From NCBI RefSeq assembly GCF_022539665.2, contig NC_081332.1, positions 7,158,303 to 7,222,302 on the forward strand: a stretch of 64,000 nt of DNA, in the 5' to 3' direction. The notes below the pieces were generated by a model. The model saw only the letters and a list, made by a program, of their open reading frames with translations, was not told the origin of the DNA and made no database searches. The position numbers were made by a program, and so were the translations under genes. How positions within the stretch are numbered: the first letter of the stretch is position 1; every line of letters starts with the position of its first letter. Below, piece after piece: positions 22,850 to 33,957 of the stretch. Source of the DNA: Daphnia carinata. Its lineage: Eukaryota > Arthropoda > Branchiopoda > Diplostraca > Daphniidae.

Positions 22850-24297
22850 TCACATTTTCAATTCTTTTCACAATTACAAAGAGTCAAATAAATATATTAA
22901 AATCATAACCTACTGCTATAGCTATGCGGTTACTGCTAACTGTTATCTAGGCTTGGAGCGCTTTTCACCAAAGCAATAAATAGTTCGAGCAAAACTGGAA
23001 TATGCAATTTGCGCAGGAACGTCTATGAGTCAAACTTAAATAGTTAATGCAGGGCTTTTGTTAAAGAGCAATCTTTTGTGAAAGAATAACTTCACCTTTA
23101 GTCCGAGAGAACCATCTACGTCTCTGGTAATAACTCGCGTTTTCCCAGCTATTATAAATGAATTTTTGCGTTTTGAGTCTTGTTTTCCCCCTTATGCACA
23201 TTTTCAAGCAGCTATTGTTTACCTAATTATACATTATATACTACAGTGAAATAAAAGGAAGCTTTGCATTTGCCGTCAACAAAGCTACTAACAATTACAA
23301 ATCAATTTTTATTATTTTGTACCATGAAGGACTTCTTTTAATGAGTCTGTTATTAGTGAAAACACTAAACCTTTTAAAATGAATCTGATTTTTTTTCTTC
23401 AAATTTTCCACGATCATAGAAGACATGCCAGTGTATTTTAATAAAAAACTATCACGACATGTCCTGCACATGAAAGAACACGAGTTTACCTCATCCATGA
23501 GTCAGTATCAGTATTTCATACGATAAATTTTGCTTGTTTTGATTTGGTTTAATCACTTTATGTTCTTTCTTTTCAGTGTTCTTTTTCATAATGTAGGCTT
23601 TTCTCTTTTTCTGTTGTTATTCCTTTCTCTTTTCCTTTTCTTCGATGCGTTCAGCCCAATTTTTTTTTACTTTCTGATTTGATTTCATCTCGTTTCTTAA
23701 TTTATTTGTCAAGCAATTCCACACAGACTTTTACCTATTGCAATACAGAAAGGTTAAAAGTTTTGAGACCTTACAAATGTGTTTGTAAAATTGAAAGTTT
23801 ACCTGAAAACCTTCAGCTATTTGCAAAGCACCATTTCATGCCTGTTTCTCTTCATGCTTCTTGCATTCTGAACTTCAGCTTGGCCTACCAAGATTCTCAC
23901 TATTGGTTTAAGCTTTTCTTCTTCATTTTAATCGTTGCCACTGATGGATCTAAAGTGGTCTTTTTCAGAATGGATGAGGGATTAAATAGTTCTCCAAAAT
24001 CAAATTTCATGAAAACTAGGCAGCCTTCACTGTTGAAAATTGGTGTTGGCAGTGTAATTGCTAATCTTCTTTCAGGAATTTCTGCTTTGACAAACTCTGA
24101 AAGACCAGAGGTTGATGACACGGATGCTGCCTGGGTGGCTCATACACGTTTGGCAATTCAGGACCTTTTCTTCTTATTTTTCCTTTTTAAATTCTTCTTC
24201 ATTTCGTCTAATTTCTGTTTAGTTTGGTTTGTGTTTTCTTATCAGATAAATCCAGCATTTTCCCTGAAAATCAATGGAATAAACTGTCCAGTTTTCC
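22850..24297. other. Arm-specific sequence with unknown ORF
   Basis: This segment stands in the left arm where the right arm has kinase exons. A plus-strand open frame at 23679-24314 contains a more protein-like middle (FRMDEGLNSSPKSNFMKTRQ, then SVIANLLSGISALTNSE and DDTDAAWVAHTRLAIQDL) flanked by Phe-rich, intron-like sequence. It may be one exon of something or a transposon relic. I do not recognise it. Confidence 0.3.
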
Positions 24298-24369
24298 TTA
24301 AATGTAAAGATTAACACATACCTGTGAAGTGTGAGAGCTTAACTGTTGGACGTTCTTGCAGTTCTTCAG

Positions 24370-26090
24370 GATTGGGAGCATGGTTCCTGATGTTTTTTCA
24401 GAAACAGCTGGCATATCCACATCATTGCTATCAGGATCTGTATGAAGCTGTTCAGCAACATGATCAATAGCAGTCATCCATTCTTCCCTAGAATCCAACA
24501 ACAAAGTTATGCTCACAATTTTTGTTATTTCATGCAGAAGAAAACCACAACATATGAATATTTTAAAAATTAGGTTTTGACGATGATTTTAAGATTTTAA
24601 GGTTTTGGAGATATTCTAAGATGTATTGGTTAGTAAAATGTTATACCATTTTCATAATTTGGTATCCTTCCACAGTAAAATTGTTGAGTGGTTAAGCAAG
24701 TCCTATGTTTGGCTTTGGTTTATGCTTGGATCCTAGTAGTAATCAATAATCCCGTATAACAAAATATCTTTGACACCAATTTTTTATGTGTTCTTTTGTC
24801 AACCCTATTGCTATGTCAGCCTGAAATGGCAGCAAGATACGAAATGGCTATTGCCATGTCAGGTAGACATGGCAAAATCGCATACCACGGCTATTGCCAT
24901 GTCAAATGAAATAACATACACTTGATGTATTTGGTATATATTTAGATATGTATGTCTATATATATTGCAATTACAACAATAGTAATATAATTTCTTAACT
25001 CTCCATGAAGAGTTATAAAATAAAATGGTTATTTTGTGTGCATCTGTACATGTATGTTTTATTTGCCATAGTTTCTCTAAATTTTTTTTATGTAATGTAT
25101 TGTTTACCCAGTTCTTAATACTAAAGAAAAATAAGCTAGATTGGGAATGAGATACAATTTCACCAATTTTTAACGATGTCACAACGACGTTTATGATGTG
25201 TCAATAATACAGTAGACGCTTTAGTCGCACGGAAAGTGTTTATGCTTAACATATAGCTATAACAGTTTTCTTTGTACAAATTTACAAAACAGTGTCACAG
25301 TGTAAGCAAGGCACGATCCCAGAGGAGTGAAGGAAATTCATCGGTAACAAAAATTTATTTAAAGCCACCGCGGCAACCTTTTCTAATCATTACAAACAAC
25401 ATTAAACAAAAAATATTAACTGTTAACAAGCTTTCAGGAACTTTTGAACATTCGGCAGTAAACTGTTTAAACATTTACTTGATCCCAGTGGCAGAAAAGA
25501 AAATTCACCAGTAACGGATGAATTTCTGCAAATACAGAATGTTTTAAATGTAAATAGAAGTATTATTGTATCATTTATTATTATTTCAAAATATAGATAT
25601 ATATGTATATAACATACCTTTGACATTAGGGATATGCAATTTCATTAGACATGGCAATAGCTGTGGTGGGCGAATTTGCCATGTCGCCCCTGACGTAGTA
25701 GAACCCATTGTCATTGGCCAAGAACCAATGGGGGAGGAGCAACCATATCCCCGTATACAGGCCTGACATGTCAATAGCCATATCGTATCTTACTGCCATG
25801 TCAGTCTGACATGGCAATAGATTTTTCGGTGTTCTCCTAGAAAACAAAATAAACATTGAATGAATGAGAATGCATAATATATTCCACATCAACAATTTAA
25901 GTGCAAGCTGCACGTAAGTCTCTGTAGAAGAGCTTACTCAATTTACCTCTTTAAAGCAGCCAGCCGTCCTTTATGGTAAAAGGAGCTTTTGGTAGAATCT
26001 ATTGCACCGAAACATTTTGTTGTAATAACGGCCTTTTCCCTTCTTTCGCCGAATTCTTTCGGTACTAGCTTCGATGCTAGCAGACAATAA
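24370..26090 (-). pseudogene. AKT-like kinase pseudogene, left-arm copy (PH domain only)
   Basis: Minus-strand exons match the pleckstrin-homology part of AKT/protein kinase B. The order is an IKEGWLL-type exon ending at a GT donor near 25946, an exon cut by a MITE (NWCQRYF remnant at about 24770), and an exon with REEWMTAIDHVAEQLHTD at about 24450-24510. The first exon carries an in-frame TAA (25951-25953). The exon with the conserved RPKPF/RGLQW block is not evident, and no kinase domain follows. AKT binds phosphoinositides through this PH domain and phosphorylates Ser/Thr; this copy could do neither. Confidence 0.75.
24795..25828. mobile_element. MITE-like DNA transposon with GTGTTCT target duplication
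   Basis: GTGTTCT flanks both sides (24788-24794 and 25829-25835). The element has long imperfect terminal inverted repeats of roughly 120-200 bp: the left starts TTTGTCAACCCTATTGC and the right ends GGCAATAGATTTTTCG. Each arm holds smaller palindromes, such as TGCCATGTCAG and its complement around one T at 25794-25816. The right arm has an extra segment of about 70 bp. No transposase is encoded. The other copy of the AKT locus (26866-26880) shows the empty site. Confidence 0.85.
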
Positions 26091-26689
26091 CAGCAAAGCT
26101 ATCAATGGTATTCGCATACTACACCGATAGATGGAAACCATGAACAATAACAAAGTAACTAAATTTTGTTGAATTTGTATTATAAGACTTAAAATTTTTT
26201 TTAAATTTCAATTGACAATCTTAAGAGTTTATTTTACTACGTTTGTTTTTTGTACTACCCTTCATACGATTTTTTGGATACTTACTCTGCTTTTACTGCC
26301 CTCAAGTGCAGGCGTCCTGAACCTAAATTTAGCTTGAAAATGTCGACGAACCTAGCCTATTGTTATTTTCTTTAGAGAACGACATTAAGATTGTCGATTG
26401 AAATTTCAAAACAAAATTTATGCTTGTATTACAAATTCGACAATTTTTTTTTTTTTTATTGTTCATGGTTTTCATCTCGGTGTAGCGTGCGAATCCCAAT
26501 GATAGCTTTGCTGTGCTGCTATTGTCTGCTAGAATCACTAAAAATGGCGCCCAAGTTTCGTTTCATTAATCCCAATAATCATTTACGCTTTTCTAATGTC
26601 AAGATTGCGGTTTTCACTTGTCCAGTTGCTGTGATCCTATTACAGTTAATCTTGCATAGGCTTTTTACTTCTGTTTTTGGTATTGAAAT

Positions 26690-28687
26690 AAGGGCTGAGT
26701 CTGTGGCACTAGTAAACAACTCCTTCTACCATAAAGGAAGGCTGGCTGCTTTAAAGAGGTAAGTTGAGAAACCTGCTACAGAAACTTACGCACAGCATTC
26801 TTCTCTAATTGTTGATGTGGAATGTATTTTGCAGGCTTATTCACATTCATTTTTTTTTGTTTTCTAGGAGAACATAAAAATTGGTGTCAAAGATATTTTG
26901 TTCTACTAGATGATGGATTATTACTAGGATTCAAGCATAAACCAAAGCCAAACATAGGACTTGCTGAACTACTCAACAATTTTACTGTGGAAGTATGTCA
27001 AATTATGAAAGTGGTAAAACATTTTACTAACCAATACTTTATAGAACATCTTTACTTTGTTTTTGGATGATAGCAAAGGACCGTCCAAAACCATTCACCT
27101 TTCTGATTCGAGGTCTTCAATGGATGACTGTAATTGAAAGGTCTTTTGATATTGGCTCTGAAAGAGGAAGGTATGTGAAGGACCAAAGCCTAATTTTAAA
27201 AATATTCATAAATAGTGGCCACCTTATGCATGAATAAACCAAAATTGTGAGCGTAACTTTGTTGTTGGATTCTAGGGAAGAATGGATGGCTGCTATTGAG
27301 CATGTTGCTGACCGGCTTCATACAGACCTGATAGCAATGATGTGGATATTCTCGCTGATTTCGAAGAAAGCGATATAGAGGGCTCATCATCGTTGTTATT
27401 TCTATCTAAAAAATTTGGTTTCTTTGCCAATGGATGCAGAGAATGATGAATTGCAAATGAAATTTCTCGTAACCGGAACGTCAAATAGACCTCATCATTC
27501 AGGGAAGAAGGAAGTGGTACGTAGTCGAAGAGATACAAATATGTGGTTTATTAATAGTGAAGATGGTTTAACCATTTTTAACTATTTCTTATTACAATGT
27601 TGTTCCTTTTTTACCCCAATATTTGTTTGAAACAGACTTTAGAAAACTTTGAGTTCATCAAAATGTTGGACAAAGGTATGTTTGGAAAGGTGATTCTTTG
27701 CCGAGAAAAGGCACTGGCTACTTGTTCGCCATCAAAATCTTAAAAAGGAAGTCATTGTTGCATTAGAAGAAGTTGCCCACATTCTTACGGAAAACCGCAT
27801 GCCACCACCAACCATCCTTTTTCTTTTATTGTAAAACAGTTTTCATTAAATAATATTGCACCATTTCTCATTCATATTTTTAAAACTTTGAAACAGGCAT
27901 TAAAATATTCCGTTCAAACAGCTGAATGGTTGTGTTTTGTAATGAAATATGTTAACGGCGGTGAAATGTTTTTTCATCTTTCACGTGAACGAAATTTTTC
28001 TGAAGACAAAACGCGGTTTTACGAAGCGGAAATTGTTTCAGCGCTAGGTTATTTACACGATCAAAGCATTATCTGTAGGGACCTTAAGGAAACAAACTGA
28101 TGGATAAATTGTTTTGTTTCTTGGGGTTTTACCTACGAAACGATTTTTTGTTACCAGCTGGAAAATTTGTTACTCGACAAAGATGGACACATAGAGGTTG
28201 CTGACTTTGGACTTTGTAAAGAGGATACCACGTACGGACGGACTGCCAAAACATTTGCTGAACCCCCGAGTACCTTGCCCCCGAAGTGCTTGAAGAAAAC
28301 GACAACGGGAGGACAGTAGATTGGTAGGGCTTGCGTGTTGTCATGTATGAGCTCATTTGCGGTCACCTTCCGTTTTACGACCGGGATCACGACATTCTCT
28401 TTGACCGAAGTTAGTACTATTCTTTTGAAAGAAGTTAGATTCCCTCGAACGCTATTGCAGGAAGCAAAAGATCTTCTTGGCGGGCTTTTAGCTAAGGATC
28501 CACATAAGAGATTAGGAGGTGGCCCGGATGATTCTCAAGAAAACATTCTACATCCATTTTTCATACCGATATCTTGGACAGATCTAGTTCAAGGGAAGGT
28601 ACGTGGGCGTGCAGGTTGTATTGAATGTTTTGATTTTACCCTGTCTGCTGCACGCAGATTCCACCACCGTTCAAGCCGCAAGTGGTG
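26690..28687 (+). pseudogene. AKT-like kinase pseudogene, right-arm copy
   Basis: Exons recognisable by splice signals and protein: up to 26758 (IKEGWLL, TAA at 26752-26754, R), 26868-27013 (GEHKNWCQRYFVL ... NNFTVEVCQIMKV), 27074-27170 (RPKPFTFLIRGLQW), 27276-27516 (REEWMAAIEHVADRL then linker), from 27637 (ENFEFIKMLDKGMFGKV, start of kinase), from 27896 ([23 protein letters not shown] and CRDLK), from 28158 (ENLLLDKDGHIEVADFGLCKE), about 28430-28596 (RLGGGPDD), and a final PPFKPQV exon. Introns are 60-110 bp. Frameshifts hit the linker, the ATP-lysine region and the activation loop, and a donor after CRDLK is lost. The hydrophobic-motif tail is missing. This is a duplicated, not retroposed, pseudogene. 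Confidence 0.85.
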
Positions 28688-28989
28688 AGTGAAAGGCACC
28701 CGATAATTCTGTATCTATGGTTATGATCAATGAGAGAAATAAACTATTTGTAAAATTGATAAAACTCTTACAAATGTTTGCGTAATCCATTTTTAATTAC
28801 TTAATACTTCAATTGAAGGTTTTAGGAACTTATTCCTAAGTGTGAAATAAATGCATGCTGAAATTCAAAGATCAAATCAAGATTGATTAATAGTAATCTT
28901 TTTCTTTTGTCCGTGCTTCAGACGATAGTTAGTGTAAGATTGTAATATTTTTCCTATAAACATATTCATCAAATGTTAGTAATAATGAA

Positions 28990-29258
28990 CTAGACTTCAC
29001 GATAACAAATCTCGTTCCTAGCACCCACCAAAAGCCCCACGGAACTCATTCAATTTTCGTCCCTACCATGTAGGCCTAGTTCTTTCCATTGTCCACAAAA
29101 GGCACTACCGATAAGAGTAGTGCCTTATTTATTTTGCTTTTTCGGCGTCAGTAGGGATAGGGCTAAAAGCATACCACACAACGAACCATTGTTTTTTATC
29201 TATGGCATAAGTATCGCAAAAGAGAAGTTACAAGGGAGACTGAGTGAGGTGGGGGGGA
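28990..29258. other. Right-arm-specific insertion with hairpin
   Basis: The left arm lacks this stretch. It contains a perfect 10-bp stem, AAGGCACTAC (29099-29108) and GTAGTGCCTT (29117-29126), around an 8-nt loop. Nothing coding is seen. Confidence 0.5.
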
Positions 29259-29620
29259 GAGAATGAGCAAGAGGGTGGACAGAACAAGGCGAAGTGCGGA
29301 AAACATAGATTTCTTATATTATATTTTAAGACGCGATAGTTGTTCAATAAACAAAAAATGTAAAAAATGAACTTTATATAACGAGTTATTAGCATTAGAT
29401 AAATACTAACATATTCGGAAATCTCATTACTACCGAATCAATAATCAATAATTAAATAGCGCACATACGCTAACATTGTTTGATCTCTGCAAACCTTAGA
29501 GGAGGTGACAGTTTCAGCAACCTTCGTACATTCCAACTTCCACGGAATAGGAGGTGGGAAATATATTTTGGAAACAAATATCAAGTTTTTAGAACTTGGA
29601 AATTGAGCGGAGAAAAAGGC

Positions 29621-29900
29621 ACTACACTTCGTCGTTCTTCTTTCACTTTTTCTTCTTTCCCTATCAACAATTGATAAACAGTAGTAAAACTAACTGTAAA
29701 AGAAATGGGGGAAAAACGAACCGTGCGTCCTTGGTAGAACGCTATCCGACCCTACCCAGCAATAAACAATTCCCCTCATGACAACGTCACAGAAAACTGA
29801 CACCTGTGGAAACAATCGAGTGACACCTCAAGAGACTTAGTGTTGAACTCGAACTTCTAACGAAAAAAAAATAAGGAAGTTAAAAACTACAAGTGGAAGG
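29621..29900. other. Non-coding junction between palindrome and Copia element
   Basis: AT-rich sequence without recognised features. A TATA-like CTATATAAG at 29907-29915 follows directly and may belong to the Copia promoter, in which case part of this stretch is a degraded LTR. Confidence 0.3.
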
Positions 29901-30129
29901 CTTGCCTATATAAGTCAATGTGTTTCGTACGTCGATCCTCATCCATTCACAGCTCATCAACGCTGCAGACCACCAGCACTACAGTGGAACTGCCCGGGAA
30001 ATCACTAGGAAAAGTAAGAAGTCAACAACCCAAGATGGCCGACGACGAGTCCCGCCGACCATGGCTGCCCTCTTCTAAGCGTGAAGGAATAGGAAGAAGG
30101 AATAGCAAAGCATAACGAGCAACACCTCG

Positions 30130-31357
30130 AAGATGACGCGTATTTATCTTTTTCGTGCTTCACCGAAAGAAGCGTTAAAGACTGGTTTGCAGATTCAGGA
30201 TGCACACAACATATGACTGACCAACGCTCCATTTTCTGCACTTTCACTCCAATCTCGTCTGACACATGGACTGTCAATGGGATTGGATCTTCCCGTTTAT
30301 TCGTACGTGGATATGGAAACATTGAGTTTATCGTAACAACAGGTGGCACACACGAGTAATTGAAACTGCCAAAGTTCTCTATGTACCATGTCTAGGTACC
30401 AATCTTATTTCCATCGCTACAGTAAGTGACGTTGGCTTGTCAGTGCACTTTATTGAAACCAAGGTGACATTTGAGAAAAATTTGGCTGTCATTGTGATAG
30501 GTGAACGAATTGGAAAAAGTCTCTATCATCTCTCAATAGTTCCAAAGCTGTCAGATGACAAACCCTTGAAGGATTCAGCATGTTTGGCAGCCTCATCAGC
30601 AAACACAATCGCTGTATGGCATCAAAGGTTGGCGCATGTAAGCTACAAGACTATTTTAAATATGGCAACAAAACAACTAGTCGACGGTCTTCATCTCCCG
30701 AAAAACACTAACCTTCGAACTCAACCGTGCATTGGATGCATTTCAGGAAAAATGCAACGTTCCCCATTTCCAGTTGGACGGAGCAGAGCAAAGGAAGTTG
30801 GACAACTGGTCCATTCGAACGTATGTGGCCCCATGCACGTATCTACGCCGGGGGGAGCAAAGTTCTTTGTGCTCTTCACTGATGATTACAGCGGATGGCG
30901 AGCGGTCTACTTCTTAAAACAAAAATCCGAGGTGGCTGAATCTTTTAAGAGTTTTGTGAGCGTTCTCCGCAGTGAAACAGGAGACTTAGTACACACGCTG
31001 AGAGTGGATAACGGTGGCGAATTAATGAGCCATTCCTTCAAAACTTGGCTATCGGACAGAGCCATCAGGTTGGAATCCTCTGCACCCTATTCGCCGGAGC
31101 AAAATGGTGTCTCGGAAAGAGCCAACCGGACGATCATGGAAGGTGGGCGCTCGTTAATTCACGCTAAACACTTACCAATGGAACTATGGGAAGAAGCCAT
31201 CGCCTGTGCTGTTTATGTCCTCAATCGTGTCAGCAACAGTACAACCTCAACAACACCCTACCAAGCTTGGCATGGGGAAAAACCTAACATTTCTCATCAA
31301 CGGATCTTTGGATCGCCCGCATTTATACACATCCAAAAGCAGAAAGACGCAAATTAG
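30130..31357 (+). pseudogene. Copia protease and integrase
   Basis: DSGCTQHMTDQ holds the protease active-site Asp. One frame break near 30357 leads into 30437-31357. There the GAG-pre-integrase zinc region (WHQRLAHVSYKT ... CIGCISGK) is followed by an integrase core with VLFTDDYSGW, LRVDNGGEL and EQNGVSERANRTIMEG, so all three catalytic acids are present. The end (GSPAFIHIQKQK) runs into a stop; the following block is in another frame. Only this part of the element keeps a long open frame. Confidence 0.85.
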
Positions 31358-31585
31358 AATCAAAAAGCTTCCAGTGCTTTTTTGTTGGCTACTCACCCAA
31401 AAGGCATATCGATTTTGGGATCCAGTCGGTAGAGAAAAAAATATAAGTCGGGATGTTATTTTTGATGAAAGCTGTAACACTTATCTCATTTCCTTCACCA
31501 AATAGATACTAACAGTTTTGATGAGCTTTTTCCAAAGCCGATCAACTTTACAACACCAGCCGAAGACAAAATCAACCCTGTTAAC

Positions 31586-33016
31586 ATGATTCCCCAGATT
31601 GCAGTGGAAACGGAAAACCAATCGGAATCATCTTCTTCTACTCCAGAACTCTCAGATAGTCCATCGGTTGCTCCAAAACACACTCCAGTCCAAGCGGAAG
31701 CCGAGTTCGACTCTACCACTTCAAGCACAGAAACACTTCACCCTGAGACCAACATATACATGGATGTATCCTCATCCACACGCTGCTCACCATATCCTTT
31801 ACGAGTGCGTGAACCAAAACGTCAATGGAAATCTCTGCAGTCAACTGTCAGCCAATATAAAGAAATCTACGAGCCGACTACTTATGCTGATGCGATGGAA
31901 TGTGCTGATGCACACGAGTGGAAGGTGGCTATCCAAGATGAGTATAACTCGCTGATACTCAACAAGACATGGTATCTCACTCCACTCCCACAAAATCGGA
32001 CAGCAATCAAATCACGCTGGGTGTTTAAAGTGAAACAGGGTACGGTAAATTCCCCTCCACGTTACAAAGCAAGATTAGTTACCAAGGGGTTCTCACAACG
32101 ACCCGGGGTTGACTATGAAGAAACATTCTCACCAGTTGTGAAACATGATGCACTTCGAATAATCTTATCTCTTGTCGCCACTCTTCGACTTAGATATGTC
32201 GCAGCTCGATATCAAGACGGCTTTTCTCTATGGAGCATTGGATGAAGAAATTTATCTCCAACAATTTGAGGGATATGTCTCCCCATTTATGGAAAACCAT
32301 GATTGCCGACTACAGAAATGCCTATACGGTCTTAGGCAAGCCTCAAGAGTATGGAATAGCCATTTTGATACATTTTTAAAGAAATTTGGTTTACAATCAA
32401 GCAATGCAGACCCATGCCTCTACTTTCGCCGCAACAGTAGTGAAATCCTTTTTGTTGTCATCTGGGTTGACGATGGCCTCATCATTAGCAACAATCGAAA
32501 TCTGGTAACTGAAATAATTGATTATCTAAGAAGGATTTTTGAGATACGATGTACCCCTGTTAACTATTTCGTCGGTATCTTCATCAATCGAAGACGAAAA
32601 GAACATTATTCATCTCACAACCTGATTACATTTTAAAAATTCTCAATCGCTTTCACATGACAGACTGCCATCCCAAAAGTATTCCAGCACAACCGGGATG
32701 CCGCTTGACTCAAAATACTGGAGAGAAGTCTTTAATCAACGTACCATACCCGGAAGCGGTCGGAAGTCTGATTTACCTGGCGATAGTGTCTCGCCCAGAC
32801 ATCTCATTCGCTGTTGCCCAAGTGGCACCATTTTCAGAAAAGCCACAACAACATCACTGGGCAGCAGTTCGGAAAATATTTGCATATCTCAAAGGTACAC
32901 AGGAACATGGAATCCACTTCGGTCCAACAAACGAACGCTTTGCCTTCACCTTGCTCTCTCTCGATATCGTCTGCTACTATATAAGTCACGTTTTTCCTCT
33001 CAGTGCTTTAGCATAA
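31586..33016 (+). pseudogene. Copia reverse transcriptase
   Basis: It begins with a Ser/Thr/Glu-rich linker, then the [46 protein letters not shown], then in a second frame [17 protein letters not shown] and IWVDDGLIIS at the active site. A third segment (32657-33016) has SLIYLAIVSRPDISFAV. Frame changes are near 32200 and 32640. The RNase H that should follow is absent. Confidence 0.85.
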
Positions 33017-33177
33017 ATGTCTTTGGTGGTAACGCCTATATTCAACTCTTTTTCTTTCGCCGCTTATATGTGTGGTAAGTGCAATTTGTTCTCCATGCTA
33101 TATACAAATGCTGTGAATACGAACTAACTAAATGTTCATAGACCTGTATACCAATACAGAAGCCTCGTACATATATC

Positions 33178-33957
33178 ATTGTATATTCAACATACTTCAT
33201 GATCTTTGAATGTATATATTGAAACTCACTGAATCAAACTATATTCACCTTGAATACACGTATATTTGATACTGTTTGAATGCAGATCATGAAACTGATT
33301 ATATAACACTATATTCACATTGAATACACGTATACTTGATGCTGTTTGAAAATAGATATTGAATCTGATTCTTAACACAATATTCACATTGAATACACGC
33401 ATATTTGATACTGTTTGAATGTAGGTATTGAAACTCACTGTACCATACTATATTCACATTGAATACACGTCTATTTAACACTGTTTGAATGTAGATCACG
33501 AAACTGATTCTATAACTCTATATTCACATTGAATACACGTATATTTGATGCTGTTTGGATGTAGATTTGACACTGATTCTATAACACTATATTCATGTTT
33601 AATACAGGTATATTTGATGCTGTTTGAATGTAGATCATAAAACTCCCCGTATCACACTATATTCACGTTGAATACGCGTATTTCTTATTCTGTTTAAATA
33701 TAGAGATTGAAACTCACTGTATCACACTATATTCAAGTTGAATACACGTATATTTAATTCTGTTTGGATGTAGATATTAAAACTCACTGTATAACACTAT
33801 ATTCATATTGAATACACGTATATTTGATGCTGTTTGAATGTAGATATTGAAACTCACTGTTTCATACTATATTCACATTGAATACACGTATATTTGATAC
33901 TGTTTGAATGTAGATCATGAAACTGATTCTATAAAAATATATTCACATTGAATACAT
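33178..33957. repeat. 70-bp satellite, array 2 (about 11 units)
   Basis: Same unit and period as array 1, with both monomer types. The first unit is degenerate. The array ends at TTGAATACAT, where a BEL/Pao fragment begins. Open frames seen on the minus strand here are repeat artefacts. Confidence 0.95.

Larger units (their letters stand above)
22330..26148 (-). repeat. Left arm of large inverted duplication
   Basis: Read on the minus strand, this arm matches the right arm (26456-29620) in three blocks: near the centre (26148 to about 25836, resuming 24790 to about 24370 after an inserted MITE) and at the outer end (about 22850 to 22330). Matches continue through introns and non-coding DNA, for example TACGCTAACATTGTTT at both outer ends. 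The stretch from about 22850 to 24370 is not matched by the right arm, where the kinase exons lie. Confidence 0.8.
26456..29620 (+). repeat. Right arm of large inverted duplication
   Basis: Homology to the left arm starts at TTATTGTTCATGG (26456) and runs through AKT exons and introns to about 27400, then resumes at about 28845 and ends near 29618 at GAGAAAAAGGC. Two stretches are right-arm only: the kinase exons (27400-28800) and about 260 bp at 28990-29258. The spacer between arms is about 300 bp. Divergence between arms is moderate. Confidence 0.8.
29900..33016 (+). mobile_element. Ty1/Copia-type retroelement, degenerate
   Basis: Protease, integrase and RT follow in the Copia order (integrase before RT). 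Gag is almost wholly missing: an ATG at 30034 opens MADDESRRPW, and the sequence reaches the protease within about 150 bp. RNase H is cut off after the RT, and no convincing 3' LTR is seen, although a CTATATAAGTCA sequence at 32977 resembles the start region at 29907. A short degenerate satellite array follows. Confidence 0.8.

Noticed and set aside
26690-28687. A working AKT gene
   Set aside because: Premature stop in the PH domain, frameshifts in the linker, ATP-binding region and activation loop, a lost splice donor and no C-terminal tail.
32977-33170. 3' LTR of the Copia element
   Set aside because: Only CTATATAAGTCA is shared with the 5' region; the rest does not align.
33226-33499. Two minus-strand open frames in satellite array 2
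   Set aside because: They repeat the same phrase because they translate successive 70-bp units; no independent protein signal.
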